From contig JPZU01000001.1 of NCBI GenBank assembly GCA_000875945.1, positions 1,085,878-1,149,877 of the forward strand: a DNA stretch of 64,000 bases, in the 5' to 3' direction. Both the position numbers and the translations under genes were made by a program. Shown here piece after piece: positions 18,588-27,696 of this stretch (its first letter is position 1; each line of letters begins with the position of its first letter). The stretch comes from Lachnospiraceae bacterium TWA4 (GTDB lineage Bacteria; Bacillota; Clostridia; Lachnospirales; Lachnospiraceae). The notes under the pieces are model-generated. The model searched no databases. It saw only the letters and a list, made by a program, of their open reading frames with translations, and was not told the DNA's origin.

Positions 18588-19211
18588 TTAAAGTATTAAG
18601 AAATTTTCTTCTAATTTCCACAGTCCTCTAAATTTTTCATTTGGACAAAGTAATGCTTCTAAATTCCAAAAAAATGAATTATACCTATCAAATCGACCAT
18701 TTCCTTGGCACCATTGAAATAAATTGCCAATATGAAGCATAATAATTGTATCACTTAACTTATTAGTATCTGCAACCGTTAATATAATCTGTAATTTTTT
18801 TGCTTTTCTAAGACAATCAATTTGCATAGCTTCCATTTCCTGTCCAAATCCTAGTTTTGAACTTATCTGATGATTTCGTAGAGCATACGATAAGTAGATT
18901 GATATAAGATCTGTATGATCTGAATTACATGTATAAGCAATATAACTCATCTGAAGTCGAATTAATCGACTAAACGGATCTGAGGCCTTCTTAATCCAAT
19001 TTTTTACGGAATCTGAAAAAAATCTACTACTCGTATAATACTCAGCAATTAATTGTTCTTTTCCTGTAAAATGCTGATAAAAAGAAGCTCTTGAAATATT
19101 AGCCTGTTTGCAGATATCGATGACTGATATGTGATCAAAACCTTTTTCAGTTAACAACTCCATTCCAATTTCTATAATTTTTTCGTGAGTTGCCTCAAAT
19201 TTTCCAGCCAT
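18588..19211 (-). CDS. TetR-family transcriptional regulator
   Basis: A 207-residue regulator with a canonical N-terminal TetR helix-turn-helix (ISVIDICKQANISRASFYQHFTGKEQLI). The C-terminal ligand domain is not recognisable. It is the first gene of the operon with the MOSC and moeA genes, so it probably regulates cofactor synthesis and perhaps the palindrome before fdhA at 14918-14946. No matching palindrome is visible in its own promoter region (19212-19357). Confidence 0.9.
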   Translation of the reverse strand: MAGKFEATHEKIIEIGMELLTEKGFDHISVIDICKQANISRASFYQHFTGKEQLIAEYYTSSRFFSDSVKNWIKKASDPFSRLIRLQMSYIAYTCNSDHTDLISIYLSYALRNHQISSKLGFGQEMEAMQIDCLRKAKKLQIILTVADTNKLSDTIIMLHIGNLFQWCQGNGRFDRYNSFFWNLEALLCPNEKFRGLWKLEENFLIL

Positions 19212-19357
19212 TAAAAATTCTTTCCTCCTTCATACACTATAGCCTAGTATACTCCGATTTCTTTAATGCTTCAAGAAGATATTTTAAGTGTTTCATTCTC
19301 TCAAATCTTATGGTATACTATATAAATTAACATATGATTTTTTAAAAGGAGACTATT

Positions 19358-20083
19358 ATGATTCGAACTATTTTTGTCGTTATTCTTATCGCAATATTTT
19401 TAATCTTAACGACACCTATTCGCTTTATTTTATCAAAGGTTGCTAAAAATTCTCCTAAGGCAGAAGCCTTTTATTTAAAAATGGCACAAGCTTGCTTTAG
19501 AGCTGTTTTAGTACTAAGCGGAACAAAGGTTACAGTTTCAGGAAGAGAACATATTCCTGAATATCGCCCTGTCCTCTATGTATCAAACCATCGTGGATTT
19601 TTTGATATTGTTGTAGGTTATCCACAAGTTAAAGGACTTTGTGGCTTTATTGCCAAAAAAGAACTTCGAAAAGTTCCTCTTCTATCTGCTTATATGGAAG
19701 ACCTTCACTGCTTATTTTTAGACAGGGAAAATCCAAGAGAAGGATTAAAAACCATTTTAGAGGCTATTGAGCTTGTAAAAGCTGGTCATTCAATGTGGAT
19801 TTGTCCAGAGGGAACTAGAAGTAAAACTCCTGAGATGCTTCCATTCCAAGAAGGCAGTTTAAAGATTGCAACAAAATCTGGTTGTCCAATTATCCCAGTT
19901 GCTATTACTGGAACGGATGATGTATTAGAAAAGCACTTTCCATTTATTAAGAGTACAAAAGTGACTATTACCTTTGGCCATCCAATCTATGTGGATGAAT
20001 TAACTCGTGAACAGCAAAAAACTCTCGGAAAATTTGCTCAAAATGAAGTGCAAAAACTTCTAGATCAAGCGAAAGGGCTTTAA
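19358..20083 (+). CDS. plsC: 1-acyl-sn-glycerol-3-phosphate acyltransferase
   Basis: A 241-residue membrane-bound acyltransferase that makes phosphatidic acid. It has an N-terminal hydrophobic anchor, the catalytic NHRGFFD motif (NHx4D), LFLDRENPREG and the acceptor-binding PEGTRSKTP. Length is normal. Its stop overlaps the start of the cardiolipin synthase gene (TAATG), giving a phospholipid two-gene operon. Confidence 0.94.
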   Translation: MIRTIFVVILIAIFLILTTPIRFILSKVAKNSPKAEAFYLKMAQACFRAVLVLSGTKVTVSGREHIPEYRPVLYVSNHRGFFDIVVGYPQVKGLCGFIAKKELRKVPLLSAYMEDLHCLFLDRENPREGLKTILEAIELVKAGHSMWICPEGTRSKTPEMLPFQEGSLKIATKSGCPIIPVAITGTDDVLEKHFPFIKSTKVTITFGHPIYVDELTREQQKTLGKFAQNEVQKLLDQAKGL

Positions 20084-21567
20084 TGTTTCTTACAATAATT
20101 AGTAATCTTTATGATTTATGGTTATGGATTTGGAATAATCTATTTTTTATAAATATAATACTTTCTATTTTGGTAGTATTTTTTCAAAGGCGAGACCCTA
20201 CATCTGTATGGACTTGGCTATTAGTACTTTATTTTATCCCAATTGTAGGATTTATCTTATATTTAGTACTTTGCCAAGATTTTCATAAAAATAAGATGTT
20301 TCGTGTAAAAGAAGTTGAAGATAGCCTAAATGAACCCATTCAATATCAGACAAAGGAAATCCAAAAACTCATTGCCGAAAATCCTACAGATTTAACAAAT
20401 GAAGATCGATTTTTAAATCTGATTTTATATAACCTAAATTCTACAGGTGCAGTATTTACCGATAATAATGATTTAAAAATTTTTACAGACGGTAAAGAAA
20501 AGTTTCACGACTTAATTGAGGAGATGAAAACTGCTACTAAGTACATTCATTTTCAATATTATATTATTCGTGATGATGAATTGTTTAGAGAAATTGCAAA
20601 AGTCCTAAAACAAAAAGCCAAAGAAGGTGTAGAGGTTCGAGTACTTGGAGATGGCATGGGGTGTCGTTCCCTTTCCAAAAAAGTGATTGATGATTTAAGG
20701 AATTCTGGAGTTAAAGTAAGTATCTTTTTTCCAGCACTTCTTAAGTGGTTCCATCTTCGTATGAACTATCGAAATCACCGAAAAATCGTTGTCATTGATG
20801 GACGAGTAGGTTATGTCGGTGGATTTAATGTAGGAAAAGAATATTTATCTGAGGATAAGTACTTTGGTCATTGGAGAGATACTCATTTAAAAATTTGGGG
20901 ACCTTCAATTATGGGATTACAAATTCGATTTGCCCTAGATTGGAACTTTGCATCAAAAGAAAACTTATTTCTTAATAAAAAATATTTTGAAGAAACCATA
21001 CCTCCAGACTCGTTAAACTCTAAGTGTCTCCAAGTTATTGCTAGTGGACCTGACTACAGTACACCTGTTATTCGAGATACCTATTTACAATTAATTCACT
21101 CAGCTAGAGACCATATTTATATTCAAACACCCTATTTTATTCCGGATGATGCCATCCTTTCTGCACTAAAAATTGCAGCAAGTTCTGGAGTGGATGTACG
21201 ACTAATGATTCCTTGTAAACCAGACCACCCATTTGTCTATTGGGCAACTTATTCCTATGCCGGAGATCTTATTAAGGCTGGAGGAAAATGTTACACTTAT
21301 GAAAATGGATTTTTACACGCGAAAGGAATTTGTTGTGACTCTCTTGTCTGCTGCTATGGGACTGCAAATATGGATATTCGAAGTTTTAAGTTAAATTTTG
21401 AGGTCAATGCACTAGTCTATGATGAAGATACTACTTTAGAAATGGAACGAATTTTTAGAGAAGATATTTCAAAATGTAAAGAATTAAAAGAAGAACTTTA
21501 TGATAACAGAGGATATAAAATTCGATTTAAAGAACAAATCTCAAGGCTATTATCCCCTTTATTATAA
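20083..21567 (+). CDS. cls: Cardiolipin synthase (phospholipase D family)
   Basis: A 494-residue enzyme that condenses two phosphatidylglycerols into cardiolipin. It has two N-terminal membrane helices (about 10-70) and two HKD motifs: HRKIVVIDGRVGYVGGFN near residue 230 and HAKGICCDSLVCCYGTANMD near residue 410. The second motif has an unusual run of cysteines, and DS replaces the usual acidic pattern after HxK, but the His and Lys are kept. It overlaps plsC by one base. Confidence 0.93.
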   Translation: MFLTIISNLYDLWLWIWNNLFFINIILSILVVFFQRRDPTSVWTWLLVLYFIPIVGFILYLVLCQDFHKNKMFRVKEVEDSLNEPIQYQTKEIQKLIAENPTDLTNEDRFLNLILYNLNSTGAVFTDNNDLKIFTDGKEKFHDLIEEMKTATKYIHFQYYIIRDDELFREIAKVLKQKAKEGVEVRVLGDGMGCRSLSKKVIDDLRNSGVKVSIFFPALLKWFHLRMNYRNHRKIVVIDGRVGYVGGFNVGKEYLSEDKYFGHWRDTHLKIWGPSIMGLQIRFALDWNFASKENLFLNKKYFEETIPPDSLNSKCLQVIASGPDYSTPVIRDTYLQLIHSARDHIYIQTPYFIPDDAILSALKIAASSGVDVRLMIPCKPDHPFVYWATYSYAGDLIKAGGKCYTYENGFLHAKGICCDSLVCCYGTANMDIRSFKLNFEVNALVYDEDTTLEMERIFREDISKCKELKEELYDNRGYKIRFKEQISRLLSPLL

Positions 21568-21576
21568 ATATATGAT

Positions 21577-21801
21577 GTTGGGGGCAAAAGGTATTGCCCC
21601 CAACTATGATACGGATTTTTTCGTGCTTTGCACTCTCAAAATCCTAAAAACATTCAAAATTCGCCCTAATTGGGCTGCTTTATGTCGTAAGGTGTCACAA
21701 AGTGACGGATGCCTTATGACGAATTTTTCATGTTTTTGCGGGTCCCAAAGTCACAATTTTTCATGCAAGCATGAAAATGTGACCTTTTGACCCTAGTATC
21801 A
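21577..21801. repeat. Composite hairpin-rich intergenic repeat
   Basis: A dense series of inverted repeats fills the gap before the MarR gene. GTTGGGGGCAA / TTGCCCCCAAC (21577-21604) may act as the cls terminator. GTCAC / GTGAC (21694-21706) sits inside TCGTAAGG / CCTTATGACGA. A nested stem follows: GGGTC / GACCC (21740-21793), GTCACA / TGTGAC, TTTTCATGC / GCATGAAAA. TGATAC (21607) and GTATCA (21796) close it. The left end recurs at 43867-43901, which shows this is a dispersed element. Confidence 0.75.
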
Positions 21802-21841
21802 ATATATTAATAGATAAATTTTCAGAAAGAAGGACAAACCA

Positions 21842-22297
21842 TTGAGACAGTTAGAAAACATTGGACTTCGTATTAAATGTTTATCACATTCTTTGAAGCG
21901 AGGACTTAACTACCTTTCAACATCTTCTCTTCCCGAAGAATTTCAAAGTATGACAGGAACACAGGGAATGTTTATTGGATACATTCGTTCCCAAAGACCT
22001 AATCCAGTTTTTCAAAAAGATTTGGAAGCAACGTTTAATATTCGAAGAGCTACGGCAACCAAAATTTTACAACTCATGGAAACCAATGGATTAATCATAA
22101 GAGAACCTGTTCCAGAAGATGCAAGACTAAAAAAGCTAACGCCTACGCCAAAAGGTGAGCAATTTGCTGATTTGCTTCGAAATAACATTGAACGCATGGA
22201 ACGTGAAATGACAAGAGATATTCCAAAAGAAGATTTACAAACATTTTTAGATGTTGTAGATAAAATTATACAAAACATTGAAAGCTTAAAAAATTAA
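21842..22297 (+). CDS. MarR-family transcriptional regulator
   Basis: A 151-residue regulator with a winged helix: FQKDLEATFNIRRATATKILQLMETNGLIIREP followed by the wing segment PEDARLKKLTPTPKG. I start at a TTG (21842), preceded by AAGGA, as no better codon exists. No membrane or enzyme gene is co-transcribed; it converges on pflA across a terminator. Its targets cannot be deduced. Confidence 0.88.
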   Translation: MRQLENIGLRIKCLSHSLKRGLNYLSTSSLPEEFQSMTGTQGMFIGYIRSQRPNPVFQKDLEATFNIRRATATKILQLMETNGLIIREPVPEDARLKKLTPTPKGEQFADLLRNNIERMEREMTRDIPKEDLQTFLDVVDKIIQNIESLKN

Positions 22298-22318
22298 CGG
22301 GACCTATGGTCCCGTTAA
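22294..22318. terminator. Bidirectional terminator between the MarR gene and pflA
   Basis: A perfect 11-bp stem, TTAACGGGACC / GGTCCCGTTAA with a 3-base loop, flanked by A-rich and T-rich tracts. Confidence 0.85.
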
Positions 22319-22326
22319 ATCTATAT

Positions 22327-23070
22327 TTATCTAATAATTCCTAGTAACTTCTCAGCCTTTTTAATCTCTTCTTTTGTTGGCGTCAAAACATCTCCTAATG
22401 TGTATGGAATTCCTAATTTTTCCCATTTAGCCAATCCTAACGTATGATAAGGCAAAATTTCTACTCGTTTTACATTCGTTAATCCATCCATCAACTTCTT
22501 TAATTCATTTAAACCTTCTTCATCATCTGTAAGTCCTGGAACTAATACGTGGCGAATCCACATGTCTTTATTAATTTCTGAAAGGTAATGAACTAAGTCT
22601 AAGATGTTTCCATTTTCACAACCAGTAAGATGTTTATGCTTAACACCATCCATCTCTTTAATATCTAAAATCACAAGGTCTGTATACTTCATAAGTTCTT
22701 TAAATTTATCAAAGAACTCTCCATCTCTAGTAAATGGTTGACCACAAGTATCAAGTGCTGTATGAACACCTTTGGCCTTTGCCAGTTTAAACAATTCAAT
22801 GACAAAATCAATCTGTAAAAGAGGCTCACCACCACTGACAGTTAATCCACCATCTTCTCCCCAATAATTTTTATATCGAATAATCTTTTTAAATAAATCC
22901 TGTGGGGTATACTCATCGCCACCTTTCATTGCCCAAGTTTCTGGATTATGACAATAGCGACAACGCATACGACAACCTTGCATAAACACAACATATCGAA
23001 CCCCTGGGCCATCAACTGACCCAAAGGATTCTAATGAACTTATATAACCTACTACCTGATTTGTATCCAT
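22327..23070 (-). CDS. pflA: Pyruvate formate-lyase activating enzyme
   Basis: A 247-residue radical SAM enzyme that abstracts hydrogen from a glycine of PflB to create its radical. The iron-sulfur motif is CRMRCRYC (CxxxCxxC) near residue 31, followed by LTVSGGEPLLQ for SAM binding, and the C-terminal half has the normal PflA pattern (HVLVPGLTDDEE, EILPYHTLG). It lies 45 bp downstream of pflB and is probably co-transcribed. Confidence 0.96.
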   Translation of the reverse strand: MDTNQVVGYISSLESFGSVDGPGVRYVVFMQGCRMRCRYCHNPETWAMKGGDEYTPQDLFKKIIRYKNYWGEDGGLTVSGGEPLLQIDFVIELFKLAKAKGVHTALDTCGQPFTRDGEFFDKFKELMKYTDLVILDIKEMDGVKHKHLTGCENGNILDLVHYLSEINKDMWIRHVLVPGLTDDEEGLNELKKLMDGLTNVKRVEILPYHTLGLAKWEKLGIPYTLGDVLTPTKEEIKKAEKLLGIIR

Positions 23071-23115
23071 ATCAAATAAACCTATAGAATAAATAAATCA
23101 ATCAATTACATCTAA

Positions 23116-25374
23116 TTACATATTTGCATGGCAAGTACGTGAAATTACATCTAACTGCTGTTCTCTTGTTAAATCAATGAATTTTACAGCATAACCTGAC
23201 ACTCGAATTGTAAAGTTTGCGTATTCTTCTTTTTCAGGATGTTCCATTGCATCGATTAATTTTTCTTTGCCAAATACATTGACATTTAAGTGATGAGCAC
23301 CCTGTTTGAAATAACCATCTAATAACTGTACTAAATTCTTTGTCTGCTCATCTTCGCTGTGTCCTAATGCATCTGGGTTAATGGTCTGAGTATTTGAAAT
23401 ACCATCAAGTGCCCAGTGATATGGAAGTTTTGCTACACTATTAAGGGATGCAAGTAATCCATTAGCTTCTGCACCATAGGATGGGTTTGCACCAGGGGCT
23501 AATGGCTCTCCAGCCTTCTTACCATCTGGCATAGGACCTGTTGCCTTACCATAAACGACGTTTGAAGTAATTGTAAGGATTGAAGTAGTTGCTTCTGATT
23601 CACGATAAGTGTGGCATTTTTTAATCTTATCTAAGAAAGTTCTTAGTAACCAAACAGCGATATCATCTGCACGGTCATCATCATTACCATATCTTGGGAA
23701 ATCACCAGTTGTTACATAGTCTACAGCAACACCATTTTCATCTCTAATAACCTGAACTTTTGCATATTTAATAGCAGAAAGCGAGTCAACTACATGAGAA
23801 AATCCTGCAATACCTGTTGCAAAGGTACGACGAAGTTCTGTATCAAGTAAAGCCATTTCAGCTGCTTCATAGTTGTATTTATCATGCATATACTGGATTA
23901 AGTTTAAAGTATTAACATATAAAGTTGCTAACCAATCCATCATGTCATCAAATTTCTCAATGACTTCATCATAATCTAAATACTCACTAGTTACAGGACG
24001 GAATTTAGGAGCCACCTGCTGCTGTAATCTGGTATCATATCCACCAGTGATTGCATACATTAAACATTTTGCAAGGTTTGCTCTAGCACCAAAGAACTGC
24101 ATTTCTTTACCAGTCTGTGTTGCAGACACACAACAACAAATTGAGTAGTCATCGCCCCATTCTGGCTTCATCACATCATCATTTTCATACTGAATAGAAC
24201 TTGTACGAACTGAAATTTCAGCTGCATACTTCTTAAAGTTCTTAGGTAATGATGGTGAGTAAAGAACAGTTAAGTTTGGTTCTGGTGAAGGTCCCATGTT
24301 CTCTAAGGTGTGTAAGAAACGATAGTCTGTCTTTGTAACCATTGAACGACCATCGACACCAGTTCCTGCAACTTCTAGAGTAGCCCACACTGGATCACCA
24401 GAGAATAACTGATTATATGAAGGAATACGAGCAAATTTTACCATACGGAATTTCATAACCATATGGTCAATAAGTTCCTGTGCTTCATCTTCCGTTAAGA
24501 TTCCTTTTTCAAGGTCACGCTGCATATAGATATCAAGGAAGGTTGACACACGACCAACGCTCATTGCTGCACCATTTTGAGTCTTGATTGCTGCAAGATA
24601 TCCAAAATATAACCACTGAACAGCTTCTTTCGCATTTTTTGCTGGCTCTGAAATATCATATCCATAAATCTTAGCCATTTCTTTAATTTCTTTTAATGCA
24701 CGAATCTGTTTGGTAATTTCTTCACGTAAACGAATAACTTCATCAAGCATGGTTCCATCGCCACAACGAGCAAAGTCATGTTCTTTTTCTTCTACTAGAC
24801 GGTCAATACCATAAAGAGCAATACGTCTGTAGTCACCAACGATACGTCCACGACCATAGGTATCTGGTAGACCAGTAATAATCTTACTGTGTCTTGCAAG
24901 CTTCATTTCTGGAGAATACGCATCAAATACACCTTGATTGTGAGTAGTCACATATTCATTGAAAATTTTGTGCAATTTTTCACTTGGTTGATATCCATAG
25001 GTTTCACAAGCTTTTTCTGCCATCTTGATTCCACCAAAAGGCATGAATGCACGTTTTAATGGCTTATCTGTTTGTAAACCTACTACTTTTTCTAATTCTT
25101 TACCTTCTTCACAAATATATCCTGGACCATAAGAAGTGATGGTAGAAACAACTTCTGTTTCCATATCTAAAACACCACCTTTAGCACGTTCTTCTTTTTG
25201 TAATTCCTGTAACTTGTTCCAAAGTTTTTTAGTAGCCTCAGTTGCAGGAGCTAAGAAAGAACTATCACCTTCATATGGGGTATAATTATTTTGAATAAAG
25301 TCACGGACATTAATCTCTAACTTCCAAATACGTCCTTTAAAATCATTCCATTGTGGGTAATTCTTCATGTTCAT
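23116..25374 (-). CDS. pflB: Pyruvate formate-lyase (formate acetyltransferase)
   Basis: A 752-residue glycyl radical enzyme that converts pyruvate and CoA to acetyl-CoA and formate, the main anaerobic pyruvate route. The radical site is RVSGYAVKF with the radical at Gly727, and the catalytic cysteines are in ICCCVSAT near residue 410. The length and the [10 protein letters not shown] segment are standard. Its formate product is the substrate of the formate dehydrogenase 8 kb away. The leader contains a large palindrome with a cre-like core, suggesting catabolite control. Confidence 0.97.
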   Translation of the reverse strand: MNMKNYPQWNDFKGRIWKLEINVRDFIQNNYTPYEGDSSFLAPATEATKKLWNKLQELQKEERAKGGVLDMETEVVSTITSYGPGYICEEGKELEKVVGLQTDKPLKRAFMPFGGIKMAEKACETYGYQPSEKLHKIFNEYVTTHNQGVFDAYSPEMKLARHSKIITGLPDTYGRGRIVGDYRRIALYGIDRLVEEKEHDFARCGDGTMLDEVIRLREEITKQIRALKEIKEMAKIYGYDISEPAKNAKEAVQWLYFGYLAAIKTQNGAAMSVGRVSTFLDIYMQRDLEKGILTEDEAQELIDHMVMKFRMVKFARIPSYNQLFSGDPVWATLEVAGTGVDGRSMVTKTDYRFLHTLENMGPSPEPNLTVLYSPSLPKNFKKYAAEISVRTSSIQYENDDVMKPEWGDDYSICCCVSATQTGKEMQFFGARANLAKCLMYAITGGYDTRLQQQVAPKFRPVTSEYLDYDEVIEKFDDMMDWLATLYVNTLNLIQYMHDKYNYEAAEMALLDTELRRTFATGIAGFSHVVDSLSAIKYAKVQVIRDENGVAVDYVTTGDFPRYGNDDDRADDIAVWLLRTFLDKIKKCHTYRESEATTSILTITSNVVYGKATGPMPDGKKAGEPLAPGANPSYGAEANGLLASLNSVAKLPYHWALDGISNTQTINPDALGHSEDEQTKNLVQLLDGYFKQGAHHLNVNVFGKEKLIDAMEHPEKEEYANFTIRVSGYAVKFIDLTREQQLDVISRTCHANM

Positions 25375-25417
25375 TTATCTCCTTTATATAACAATTAATT
25401 TTAACGCAATATAACAC

Positions 25418-25461
25418 AATAACTGCATCGAATGAAAACGTTTTCACTCGACACAGTTATT
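25418..25461. promoter_or_regulatory. Long palindrome with cre-like core upstream of pflB
   Basis: The 14 bases TGAAAACGTTTTCA (25433-25446) fit the Bacillus cre consensus for CcpA. They are flanked symmetrically by TCGA (25428, 25448) and AATAACTG / CAGTTATT (25418, 25454), making a 44-bp near-palindrome 44-87 bases before the pflB start. It may be a CcpA operator, a leader hairpin, or both. Confidence 0.7.
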
Positions 25462-25520
25462 ATTGCACAAATTTTTTTAAATTACAACCAATTTAGTAGG
25501 AATTTTTCAAAACCTCTGTT

Positions 25521-25562
25521 TTGACTAAAATAGTCTAGTTTAAAATGGACTGTTTTAGTCAA
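25521..25562. promoter_or_regulatory. Inverted repeat in the pflB upstream region
   Basis: TTGACTAAAATAGTC (25521-25535) and its complement with one mismatch (25548-25562) face each other across 12 bases. It is a second operator or hairpin candidate in the 346-bp pflB upstream gap. A further small palindrome (TGCGAAT-C-ATTCGCA) lies near 25607. Confidence 0.6.
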
Positions 25563-25720
25563 TTTTAAAACTTTTTAGATAAATTTTTAACAATCCAACT
25601 ACAGCCTGCGAATCATTCGCAAAGTCTCATAGAATAAGGGGTTTTTGGTTTTTTTACCAACTTTTTAAAGATTTTATTCATAGATTCCTCACTTTTTTCT
25701 TAAGATAAAATTAGATAAAA

Positions 25721-26098
25721 TTAGTTACACTTAAATTGAGTTAATCGAAGCATTTCTTGAATTGCACTATCATTTCCTACTCGTATACTTCGCATTTGAA
25801 ATGCACCCATTCGATTAATAGTTCCACTATAGACATCATCTCCAATGCTTTTTTCAACTGGAAAAGGATCTCCTGTAATAACTTCTTGATTGATAAAAGT
25901 TCGTCCAAAAGAAATCGTTCCATCTACTGGAACTAACTCTTCAGGTAGTACACTAAGTACATCTCCAACTTTTACTTGATTAACTGGTACCATTTTCTCT
26001 TCATTTCCTGTAATAATCCTTGCTGTTTTTGGAATCGAATTCATAAGTTCCTGTGTTTTTAATTTCTTTCTATTAAATAGTCTATCCAATATTCTCAT
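25721..26098 (-). pseudogene. Isolated actuator-domain remnant of a heavy-metal P-type ATPase
   Basis: A 125-residue frame starting at an ATG at 26098 (AGGTAG upstream). It carries only the actuator domain of a P1B (copper-type) ATPase: RIITGNEEKMVPVNQVKVGDVLSV, FINQEVITGDPFPVEK and DVYSGTINRMGAFQMRSIRVG. The usual TGE is TGD. The metal-binding, phosphorylation (DKTGT) and nucleotide domains are absent, and the frame stops soon after the domain. It looks like a truncated transporter; a maintained stand-alone domain is less likely. The promoter upstream is intact and CsoR-like. Confidence 0.75.
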
Positions 26099-26163
26099 AA
26101 ATACTCTACCTTTTGCCTTTCTATCATTTTTTATTACTATTTTTATTAATTTATTTCTCTCAT

Positions 26164-26214
26164 ATACCATACGGGGTATGGGTTTATTATACATATAGGG
26201 GTATATGTTGTCAA
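26164..26214 (-). promoter_or_regulatory. Consensus promoter with two CsoR-like boxes
   Basis: TTGACA (26214-26209) and TATAAT (26191-26186) are exactly 17 bases apart on the minus strand. Two similar 16-mers, ATACATATAGGGGTAT (26189-26204) in the spacer and ATACCATACGGGGTAT (26164-26179) just past the -10, resemble copper-repressor CsoR operators. The layout is that of a repressed metal-efflux promoter. Confidence 0.75.
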
Positions 26215-26280
26215 TAGGGAATTGAAATATTTTTTAAATTTTTGTATACTAGAGCCAATGAACTTATTTAGGAGGAATTT

Positions 26281-27474
26281 ATGACTTACGATTTTTCAAC
26301 AATTATTGATCGAACCGATAAAGATGCAATCGCTGTAGATATGATTCCAGTGGAAGGTGCTACAGTTCAGGAAGGCTTTAGTAAACTTCCTATGTGGGTA
26401 GCCGATATGAACTTTGCAACAGTTCCAACGATTCAAGAATCCATTATCCAGCGTGTAAACCATCCAACCTTTGGCTACTTTTTACCGCGAGAAGAATACT
26501 TTGATTCGATTATTTCTTGGCAAGACAGACGAAATGGGGTAAAAGGATTAACACCTGATGCCATTGGTTATGAAAATGGCGTTTTAGGATGTGTAGCGTC
26601 TGCCATTCAAGCCTTTAGCGCTCCTGGTGAATCCATTCTTCTTCACTCTCCAACCTATATTGGATTTACTCATGTATTAGAAGATAATGGACGAAAGAGT
26701 GTACTTAGCGAATTAGTTCGAGATAACGATGGAATCTGGCGTATGGACTATGAAGATATGGATAAAAAACTAAAAGAAAATCATATCCACTTTGCAATCT
26801 TTTGTAGTCCTCATAACCCAACAGGTCGTGTATGGGAAAAAGAAGAGATCAAAAAGGCTATGGAAGTCTATAAAAAGAATGACTGTATTGTCATTTCTGA
26901 TGAGATTTGGTCCGATATTATTCGCCCAGGTTATACCCATATTCCAACTCAGAGTGTATCAGAAGATGCGAAGAATCGAACCATTGCCGTTTATGCACCT
27001 TCTAAAACCTTTAATCTTGCTGGTCTCATTGGTTCTTATCACATTATTTACAATAATTATTTAAAAGACCGCGTAAAGAAACAAAGTGCACTCTCTCATT
27101 ATAATTCTATGAATGTTCTTTCCATGTATGCATTAATTGGAGCTTATAAAGAAGAAGGTCATGTGTGGGTGGATGAACTGTGTGATGTAATTGCTAAAAA
27201 TGTAGACTATGCTTGTGATTTTATTTCTAAGAATTTTGATGGGATTACGGTTTCTAAACCTCAAGGAACTTATATGCTCTATTTAGACTGTGATAAATGG
27301 TGTAAGAAAACTGGAAAAAGCTTAGATGAACTATTAAAAGCTGGAATTCGTGTTGGGGTCATTTGGCAGGACGGTCGTCCATTTAACTATCCAAATACGA
27401 TACGAATGAATCTTGCACTGCCTTACTCACTACTTGTAGAAGCTATGAATCGCTTAAAAGACTATGTATTTTAA
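26281..27474 (+). CDS. PatB/MalY-type PLP-dependent aminotransferase / C-S lyase
   Basis: A 397-residue class I/II aminotransferase of the PatB-MalY group, many of which cleave cystathionine or cysteine. The N-terminal signature LPMWVADMNFATVPTI is diagnostic, SPHNPTGRVW binds the cofactor region, SDEIWSDI follows, and the PLP lysine is K242 in APSKTFNLAG. RBS AGGAGG precedes the ATG. It is monocistronic and ends at the element at 27496. Whether the enzyme acts as beta-C-S lyase or transaminase is not settled by sequence. Confidence 0.92.
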   Translation: MTYDFSTIIDRTDKDAIAVDMIPVEGATVQEGFSKLPMWVADMNFATVPTIQESIIQRVNHPTFGYFLPREEYFDSIISWQDRRNGVKGLTPDAIGYENGVLGCVASAIQAFSAPGESILLHSPTYIGFTHVLEDNGRKSVLSELVRDNDGIWRMDYEDMDKKLKENHIHFAIFCSPHNPTGRVWEKEEIKKAMEVYKKNDCIVISDEIWSDIIRPGYTHIPTQSVSEDAKNRTIAVYAPSKTFNLAGLIGSYHIIYNNYLKDRVKKQSALSHYNSMNVLSMYALIGAYKEEGHVWVDELCDVIAKNVDYACDFISKNFDGITVSKPQGTYMLYLDCDKWCKKTGKSLDELLKAGIRVGVIWQDGRPFNYPNTIRMNLALPYSLLVEAMNRLKDYVF

Positions 27475-27495
27475 ACTATAATACTATGATAATAA

Positions 27496-27653
27496 AAAAG
27501 TAGGCATCGTGGGAAATCGATACCTACTTTTAGAAAAAGGAAAAGTTATGAAAAAAATTTTACTAGTTGTTTACTCAAACCATCTTTGATTTGATAGTTT
27601 TATTATAAAATCAAATTGTGTACAAATTGTGGACAGATTTTGAAAGAATTGTG
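27496..27653. repeat. Intergenic element copy A: terminator, mini-ORF, hairpin, three phased AATTGTG
   Basis: This fills the gap between convergent patB and the Rpn-type gene. In order: a terminator stem AAAAGTAGGCATCG / CGATACCTACTTTT (27496-27531), an RBS-like AAGGAAAAG, a 13-codon frame, a hairpin around loop TCTT (27575-27594), then AATTGTG at 27614, 27625 and 27647. The same order, sequence and heptamer spacing (11 and 22 bases) recur at 46872-47018. Whether the product is RNA, peptide or a protein-binding DNA site is unknown. Confidence 0.8.
27548..27589 (+). CDS. Possible 13-residue leader peptide MKKILLVVYSNHL
   Basis: A tiny frame starting six to ten bases after an A/G-rich RBS-like tract. 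The paralogous element encodes MKKILFITSHL with the same start, first five residues, HL ending and TGA. The stop overlaps a conserved hairpin. Translation is unproven. Confidence 0.35.
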   Translation: MKKILLVVYSNHL

Positions 27654-27696
27654 ATTTTTAAAATAGAACAAAAGACACCAATATAGGTGTCTTAAA

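Noticed and set aside
27614-27653. CRISPR-like or origin-iteron array
   Set aside because: Three heptamers with spacing of 11 and 22 bases are far too short for CRISPR, and no replication gene is near either copy.
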